This document shows positions 31,518 through 35,391 of a stretch of DNA of 35,391 nt, piece after piece (positions within the stretch are counted from its first letter, which is position 1; each line of letters begins with the position of its first letter). A program made the position numbers and the translations under genes. Under the pieces are notes generated by a model that saw nothing but the letters and a program-made list of their open reading frames with translations, was not told where the DNA came from and ran no database searches. The stretch is from an uncultured Eubacterium sp. (GTDB lineage: Bacteria > Bacillota > Clostridia > Lachnospirales > Lachnospiraceae), in assembly GCA_934316845.1 (NCBI GenBank), contig CAKRDZ010000031.1, positions 1-35,391 on the forward strand, in the 5' to 3' direction.

Positions 31518-32243
31518 TTATTCCCTTTCTTCTATCCTGCCCTTGAAGCAGGTGATCGCAAATGGGGATTTTTCCTTGTCAGTCATTACGACATAAAATC
31601 CCTCTTCTTTTTCACAGGTGTAACATTGTATTTCATCGCCGAGTTTCGCTGCCAGACGATATTCCACACGCAGTTCTTCCACCTCAAAGCCAAATGGCAG
31701 ATGATTGGCCGCCAGACGCACATATTCTCCATTATTCATATGGGAATTGGTATCCATATGGTTTTCACACACCGTAATACTGCCGCAGTACACGAGTTCT
31801 TCCGGCACTTTGATTTTTCTCGGCTTATACTCCATCGGATACGGCTCTTCCATCCCATAGGCCTCATAATCTTCCGGTTCCGGTTTTACCGGTGTTCCCG
31901 TCTTCTGGTCAAAGAAAAACCAATGCGAATCCGCATACGCAAGCGTCTCGCCCTCTTCCGTTTTCATCACAAAGTTACGCATTCCAAATACGCCTCGCAT
32001 TTTGTACGGCCATGTAGATACCTCAAACACTTCGCCCATGACCGGACGCCGCTTGATCACAATATCCCACGAATTTACAAGCCAGGCATGTGCGTCCTCA
32101 CTCTTCAGATCCATACAGGAAAGTCCCACATCCTCGCTGTGAAACAGGCTGCAGTCCTGCATAGCATTTACGACAGCATATACTTTTAATTTACCCTCTG
32201 TATCAATCCGGCTGTATGACACACGATCTTTACATTTGTACAT
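31518..32243 (-). CDS. Acyl-ACP thioesterase (FatA/FatB family)
   Basis: 241 residues, double hot-dog fold. N-terminal half has SWDIVIKRRPVMGEVFEVSTWP and ADSHWFFFD; the catalytic stretch MDTNSHMNNGEYV (Asn and His) is in the second half. It releases fatty acids from acyl carrier protein. It is the third gene of the operon, 2 bases before cvfB and 18 after the GNAT gene. Chain-length preference cannot be read. Confidence 0.92.
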   Translation of the reverse strand: MYKCKDRVSYSRIDTEGKLKVYAVVNAMQDCSLFHSEDVGLSCMDLKSEDAHAWLVNSWDIVIKRRPVMGEVFEVSTWPYKMRGVFGMRNFVMKTEEGETLAYADSHWFFFDQKTGTPVKPEPEDYEAYGMEEPYPMEYKPRKIKVPEELVYCGSITVCENHMDTNSHMNNGEYVRLAANHLPFGFEVEELRVEYRLAAKLGDEIQCYTCEKEEGFYVVMTDKEKSPFAITCFKGRIEERE

Positions 32244-32261
32244 TGTCTCTCATCTCCATCT

Positions 32262-32690
32262 TTATTTGCTGATCCATCTTGACATACCGGAGCCATGGTT
32301 TCCAAACGGTCTTCTGTGAAAACCAAGTTTCCCGTAAAATTCTTCTTTGTTCATCGCCGACATCAGATTTACCATGATGGTTTCTCCCTCTTCCACCTGG
32401 TCTTCCAGCCAGCCAAGTACATTTTCTATGATTTTCCGTCCCAGTCCCTGTGACTGGTAATCCGGATGCACGATAACATCACAAATAAAGAACACATATC
32501 CACCGTCTCCAACTACCCGCGCCATACCAACCGGTTTGCCGTGATCGAGCGCAATGATCTTATAGAGCGAATGCGTCAGGGCACACTCCGCACGCTTTGG
32601 TATAATACGGATAAAGTCCACACTTTCGCGCAGATTGTTGTAATCTTCTATCGATATCTCGTGTCCAAATGTAATTTCTTGTATATTCAT
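32262..32690 (-). CDS. GNAT family N-acetyltransferase
   Basis: 142 residues. Acetyl-CoA-binding motif A is ICDVIVHPDYQSQGLGRKII (Q-x-x-G-x-G/A at about 87-92), preceded by VGMARVVGDGGYVFF. The C-terminal part MNKEEFYGKLGF is typical. Substrate unknown. Starts 5 bases after the DUF4250 gene. Not related in sequence to the truncated GNAT-like fragment at 4137-4253. Confidence 0.93.
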   Translation of the reverse strand: MNIQEITFGHEISIEDYNNLRESVDFIRIIPKRAECALTHSLYKIIALDHGKPVGMARVVGDGGYVFFICDVIVHPDYQSQGLGRKIIENVLGWLEDQVEEGETIMVNLMSAMNKEEFYGKLGFHRRPFGNHGSGMSRWISK

Positions 32691-32695
32691 GCATC

Positions 32696-32872
32696 TTATA
32701 TGAACTGGTTTGTCACCTCATCGTAATGATAGTCCAAACTTCCAAGGCTTTCACATAAAGCCTCTTGGTCGATCTCATTGGTTTTGCAAAATTCCTCAAG
32801 CGTCGCATATTGATCGCGCAGCTGCGTGTTTGCATAGCTCAGCAAAATAATGGGGTCACCCGGTATGTTCAT
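32696..32872 (-). CDS. DUF4250 small protein
   Basis: 58 residues from ATG 32872 (GAGAGGGAATT upstream). It begins MNIPGDPIILLSYANTQLRD, the usual DUF4250 opening, and ends LGSLDYHYDEVTNQF. It is common in Clostridia, and its function is unknown. First gene of the operon; a TTGACA promoter about 110 bases upstream gives a long leader. Confidence 0.9.
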   Translation of the reverse strand: MNIPGDPIILLSYANTQLRDQYATLEEFCKTNEIDQEALCESLGSLDYHYDEVTNQFI

Positions 32873-32983
32873 AATTCCCTCTCTTTCCCGCACTCTCCGG
32901 TGCACTTTTCTAACTTATTACTATCTTCGCAGCATTTCTGCCGCCTATATTTCCTTCGGGATCTTTTCTGGGATCCTGATATC

Positions 32984-33012
32984 ATTTTATAAGTGTTCCT
33001 GGTTTTTGTCAA
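32984..33012 (-). promoter_or_regulatory. Promoter of the DUF4250-GNAT-thioesterase-cvfB operon
   Basis: Minus strand TTGACA, 17 bases, TAAAAT. Confidence 0.8.
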
Positions 33013-33025
33013 TATCATATTTTTC

Positions 33026-33055
33026 GGATATTTTGTCCCTTTTCCGCGCATACTA
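33026..33055 (+). promoter_or_regulatory. Candidate sigma-G promoter of the germination gene
   Basis: GGATA, 18 bases, CATACTA. This fits the forespore sigma-G form G(A/C)AT(A/G) - 18 - CATnnTA with one mismatch, and ends 21 bases before ATG 33077. Confidence 0.6.
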
Positions 33056-33076
33056 CCCGCAAAAGGAGGTTTTTAT

Positions 33077-34498
33077 ATGGCGAGTACATTTTCCAAAGAT
33101 TTTTCCACCAATAAAAAAAAGATTGATTCTCTTCTTCAGGTCGATAAAAGTTTTGACCTGATCTACCGTGTCATCACAATTGGGGGAAAAACCGCCTGTT
33201 TTTACATTATTGACGGCTTTTGCAAAGATGAAGTGATGGAAAAGATCATGGAATTTCTCTATAAAATTACACCGGATCAAATGCCCGAAAATGCGCACGA
33301 TTTTCTAAAGACCAGCCTCCCTTACGGCGAGATTGATCTGATTGAAGACGAAAATGCCCTGATTCAATGGGTTCTTTCCGGCGTTCCGGTGCTTCTGATC
33401 GACGGTTACGACAAACTGCTGTCAATTGATTTTCGAAGTTATCCTGCCCGAGGTGTCGACGAGCCGGAAAAAGACCGGGTTATGCGCGGCTCCAAAGATG
33501 GTTTTGTCGAAACAGTCGTATTCAATACGGCTTTGATCCGCCGCCGCATCCGCTCCACGGATCTCGTTATGGAAATGCATACGGTCGGCAAAAGTTCCCG
33601 CACCGACGTTGTCATTGCCTATATGGGCGACCGGATCGAAAAGGAAATGCTGGATGACATCCGAAACCGCATTGACAGCATTGACATTGACGCCCTGACG
33701 ATGAATCAGGAAAGTCTGGCAGAATGCCTGTATCAACACAAATGGTATAATCCGTTTCCCAAATTCAAATTTACCGAGCGCCCTGACACTACCGCTGCCA
33801 GTATCCTGGAGGGAAGCATCGTCGTTCTTGTGGACAATTCGCCGTCTGCCATGATCCTGCCAACGTCGGTCTTTGATATTATCGAAGACGCCGATGATTA
33901 CTATTTTCCCCCCATTACCGGGACCTATTTACGCCTATCACGTATTGTCATCAACCTTGCCGCCGTCTTTCTGACGCCGGTTTTGCTGCTGCTATTGTCA
34001 AATCCTTCCTGGATCCCGGAATGCCTGAATTTTATCAAGATCAGCGAACCGGTCAATGTGCCGATCCTTTACCAGTTTCTTTTACTGGAATTTGCCATTG
34101 ACGGTCTGCGGCTTGCCTCGCTCAACACTCCAACGATGTTTAGTACACCTCTGAGTGTAGTAGCCGGTATTATTCTGGGGGATTACACCGTGAGTTCCGG
34201 CTGGTTTAACGCCGAAGTAATGCTTTATATGGCGTTTGTCGCCGTGGCAAATTATACGCAGGTCAGTTTTGAACTTGGCTATGCGCTGAAATTCATGCGC
34301 ATTATCCTTTTATGCCTCACCGCATGGTTTGATATCTACGGCTTTATCGCCGGCACGCTGCTGACCATCGCCTGCATCGTATTTAACAAAACCATTTCCG
34401 GAAAGAGTTATATTTACCCCCTCATTCCATTCAATCTGCGCCAGTGCATGAAACGGTTTTTCCGCGTCAGCCTGCCGCGCTCGGAGAAGAAGAATTGA
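33077..34498 (+). CDS. GerA/SpoVAF-family spore germination protein
   Basis: 473 residues from ATG 33077 (AAAGGAGG upstream). The N-terminal soluble domain (1-280) contains the family motif GSKDGFVETVVFNTALIRRRIRS and ASILEGSIVVLVDNSPSAMILP. Four to five membrane segments follow (about 295-435), with the conserved proline and Leu-rich segments. The A-subunit domain without a B or C partner next door, plus overall pattern, suggest SpoVAF or an orphan GerA. It sits in the spore inner membrane and responds to, or assists, nutrient receptors. A sigma-G-like promoter fits forespore expression. An inverted-repeat element starts directly after its stop. Confidence 0.93.
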   Translation: MASTFSKDFSTNKKKIDSLLQVDKSFDLIYRVITIGGKTACFYIIDGFCKDEVMEKIMEFLYKITPDQMPENAHDFLKTSLPYGEIDLIEDENALIQWVLSGVPVLLIDGYDKLLSIDFRSYPARGVDEPEKDRVMRGSKDGFVETVVFNTALIRRRIRSTDLVMEMHTVGKSSRTDVVIAYMGDRIEKEMLDDIRNRIDSIDIDALTMNQESLAECLYQHKWYNPFPKFKFTERPDTTAASILEGSIVVLVDNSPSAMILPTSVFDIIEDADDYYFPPITGTYLRLSRIVINLAAVFLTPVLLLLLSNPSWIPECLNFIKISEPVNVPILYQFLLLEFAIDGLRLASLNTPTMFSTPLSVVAGIILGDYTVSSGWFNAEVMLYMAFVAVANYTQVSFELGYALKFMRIILLCLTAWFDIYGFIAGTLLTIACIVFNKTISGKSYIYPLIPFNLRQCMKRFFRVSLPRSEKKN

Positions 34499-34669
34499 TG
34501 TTGTAATATTTTGTCAAAATGAGATTTTGGATTTCCCATTCGGAACCGCTTCCGCTTAGAGAACACACGTAGTGGTGCATGAGGGCAAAGTACGCCCTCT
34601 AAGCACCAACGGTGTTCTAAATTCCTCATTGTGAAATCCAAAATCTCTTTTTTGAACACTACTACAACA
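34499..34669. mobile_element. MITE-like 171-bp inverted-repeat element
   Basis: The 42-base ends (34499-34540 and 34628-34669) are inverted repeats matching at 33 positions without gaps, including a perfect 15-bp core (GAGATTTTGGATTTC). Both termini read TGTTGTA. The interior holds nested hairpins (TTAG..AACAC/GTGTTCTAA, GGTGC/GCACC, GAGGGC/GCCCTC). There is no ORF. It starts on the base after the germination-gene stop codon and ends with T6 inside the right arm, so it may double as terminator. No clear target duplication. Confidence 0.55.
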
Positions 34670-34758
34670 GTTAAATAGCATAAATATTTTTCTTTTTTAA
34701 TTACCACTATATCGCAGAACAAGTTAAATAACGAAAAGGTTTTCGAAAAAACTCCCCC

Positions 34759-34787
34759 TTGTCGGGTTAAAAAATATATGTTAAAAT
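34759..34787 (+). promoter_or_regulatory. Promoter of the 50-residue acidic gene
   Basis: TTGTCG, 17 bases, TAAAAT, 32 bases before ATG 34820. The 34670-34758 stretch before it is AT-rich and holds nothing I recognise. Confidence 0.65.
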
Positions 34788-34819
34788 GATAGTAATCTCA
34801 AAGAAAGAGGTATGACATC

Positions 34820-34972
34820 ATGGAGACATTTTTCACAGATGACGATCTCTTCGATTTGTTAGAAGAATTGGATCGGGAAAACGCAGAAATTGAATTATTG
34901 GAAGCCGAAGAGGAGATGGAGGCATCAAACCGACGATTTGAAGAAATCATTTTGAAGCATCGAAACGACTAA
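34820..34972 (+). CDS. 50-residue acidic microprotein
   Basis: It begins METFFTDDDLFDLLEELDRE and continues as an acidic amphipathic helix (about 19 Glu/Asp of 50). There is no membrane segment. GAGG lies 9 bases before ATG; a promoter and a terminator bracket it tightly, which supports a real gene. Function unknown. Confidence 0.6.
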   Translation: METFFTDDDLFDLLEELDRENAEIELLEAEEEMEASNRRFEEIILKHRND

Positions 34973-35014
34973 AAAAGAAGCTGCTGCATTGGATTAATGC
35001 ACAGCTTCTTTTTT
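34971..35014. terminator. Bidirectional terminator after the microprotein gene
   Basis: AAAAAAGAAGCTG pairs with CAGCTTCTTTTTT, with TGCATT/AATGCA inside. It overlaps the stop codon. Confidence 0.9.
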
Positions 35015-35030
35015 AGTTGTAATGAGAATC

Positions 35031-35391
35031 GACGGCTTCGCAGCCGATGGGCGGCTCCTTTGGGTAACGCCCCCTCTGCTCCGCTTCGGCGGCAGGTCGT
35101 CGCCAGCATGAGAGTTGACGGCTTCGCAGCCAAGGCTGGCTCCAGAGGTAACGCCCCCTCTGCTCCGCTTCGGCGGCAGGTCGTCGCCAGCATGAGAGTT
35201 GACGGCTTCCGCCGTCAAGGCGGCTCCAGAGGTAACGCCCCCTCTGCTCCGCTTCGGCGGCAGGTCGGCGCCAGCATGAGAGTTGACGGCTTCCGCCGAC
35301 ATGGCGGCTCCAGAGGTAACGCCCCCTCTGCTCCGCTTCGGCGGCAGGTCGTCGCCAGCATGAGAGTTGACGGCTTCGCAGCCAAGGCTGG
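35031..35391. repeat. GC-rich 84-bp tandem repeat array (4+ units, continues past window)
   Basis: Units start with GACGGCTTC at 35031, 35117, 35201, 35285 and 35369, periods 86, 84, 84, 84. Each unit contains CCGC-TTCG-GCGG, a CAGAGG/CCTCTG hairpin and a variable GACGGC-hairpin (perfect GACGGC-TTCC-GCCGTC in one unit). GC is far above the flanking DNA. The period is a multiple of 3, so frames stay open by chance on the minus strand, but no start site with an SD supports coding. Confidence 0.9.

Noticed and set aside
34994..35302. Minus-strand frame with a 28-residue repeat in the tandem array
   Set aside because: Openness follows from the multiple-of-3 period; there is no SD before a start codon and the composition is low-complexity.
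35031..35391. CRISPR array
   Set aside because: Units are adjacent 84-bp repeats without unique spacers, and no cas genes are present.
1..35391. tRNA and rRNA genes
   Set aside because: None of the intergenic gaps showed a cloverleaf with a GTTC-type arm or rRNA-like sequence by eye.

Overview
The window looks like the chromosome of a spore-forming, low-to-mid GC Gram-positive bacterium, most likely a gut Lachnospiraceae-type Clostridia. Evidence: CotJA/JB/JC spore-coat proteins, a GerA/SpoVAF-type germination protein behind a sigma-G-like promoter, a DUF4250 protein, a CIRCE-controlled clpB, strong AGGAGG ribosome-binding sites, and the yaa/yab gene order of Bacillota. All assignments come from reading the sequence; no database search was made.

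Bases 1-9.9 kb are an accessory, rearranged region. A leftward operon encodes a 42-residue EF-hand microprotein, a Ser/Tyr-rich membrane protein, a 417-residue coiled-coil protein of unknown function and an ADP-ribosylglycohydrolase (only its first 31 codons are inside the window). Part of this unit recurs at 9.0-9.8 kb: an intact ADP-ribosylglycohydrolase follows a decayed copy of the 417-residue gene, which is fused to the upstream DNA of an ATPase gene. Between the copies lie a DUF4143-type ATPase, two coupled small genes, an antitoxin-like gene with a beheaded GNAT partner, an internally deleted IS256-type element, a chemoreceptor and a divergent AraC-type regulator.

Bases 9.9-20.7 kb are ordinary genome. 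In order: a small acidic protein, the cotJ operon, clpB, a lipoprotein cyclophilin with two small upstream genes, luxS, ilvE, an acyl-CoA synthetase behind a palindromic operator, a NusG-II protein with a Gx transporter, and an AbrB-type regulator.

Bases 20.8-26.9 kb hold a leftward cluster that mirrors the Bacillus yaaO-tmk-yaaQ-yaaR-holB-yaaT-yabA-yabB-yabC-abrB region: Orn/Lys/Arg decarboxylase, guanylate-kinase-like protein, YaaR, HolB, RicT/YaaT, TrmN6-like and RsmI. It is flanked by the abrB-like gene.

Bases 27-34.5 kb contain a YhfC protease, a 340-base gap with two structured RNA candidates, a DinG/XPD-type helicase with an N-terminal nuclease-like domain, a four-gene operon (DUF4250, GNAT, acyl-ACP thioesterase, CvfB) and a GerA-family germination protein. 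The last 0.9 kb holds a 171-bp MITE-like inverted-repeat element, a 50-residue acidic microprotein and a GC-rich 84-bp tandem repeat running off the end.

The best candidates for something undescribed are the duplicated EF-hand/membrane/coiled-coil/ADP-ribosylglycohydrolase operon and the two RNA structures between yhfC and the helicase.
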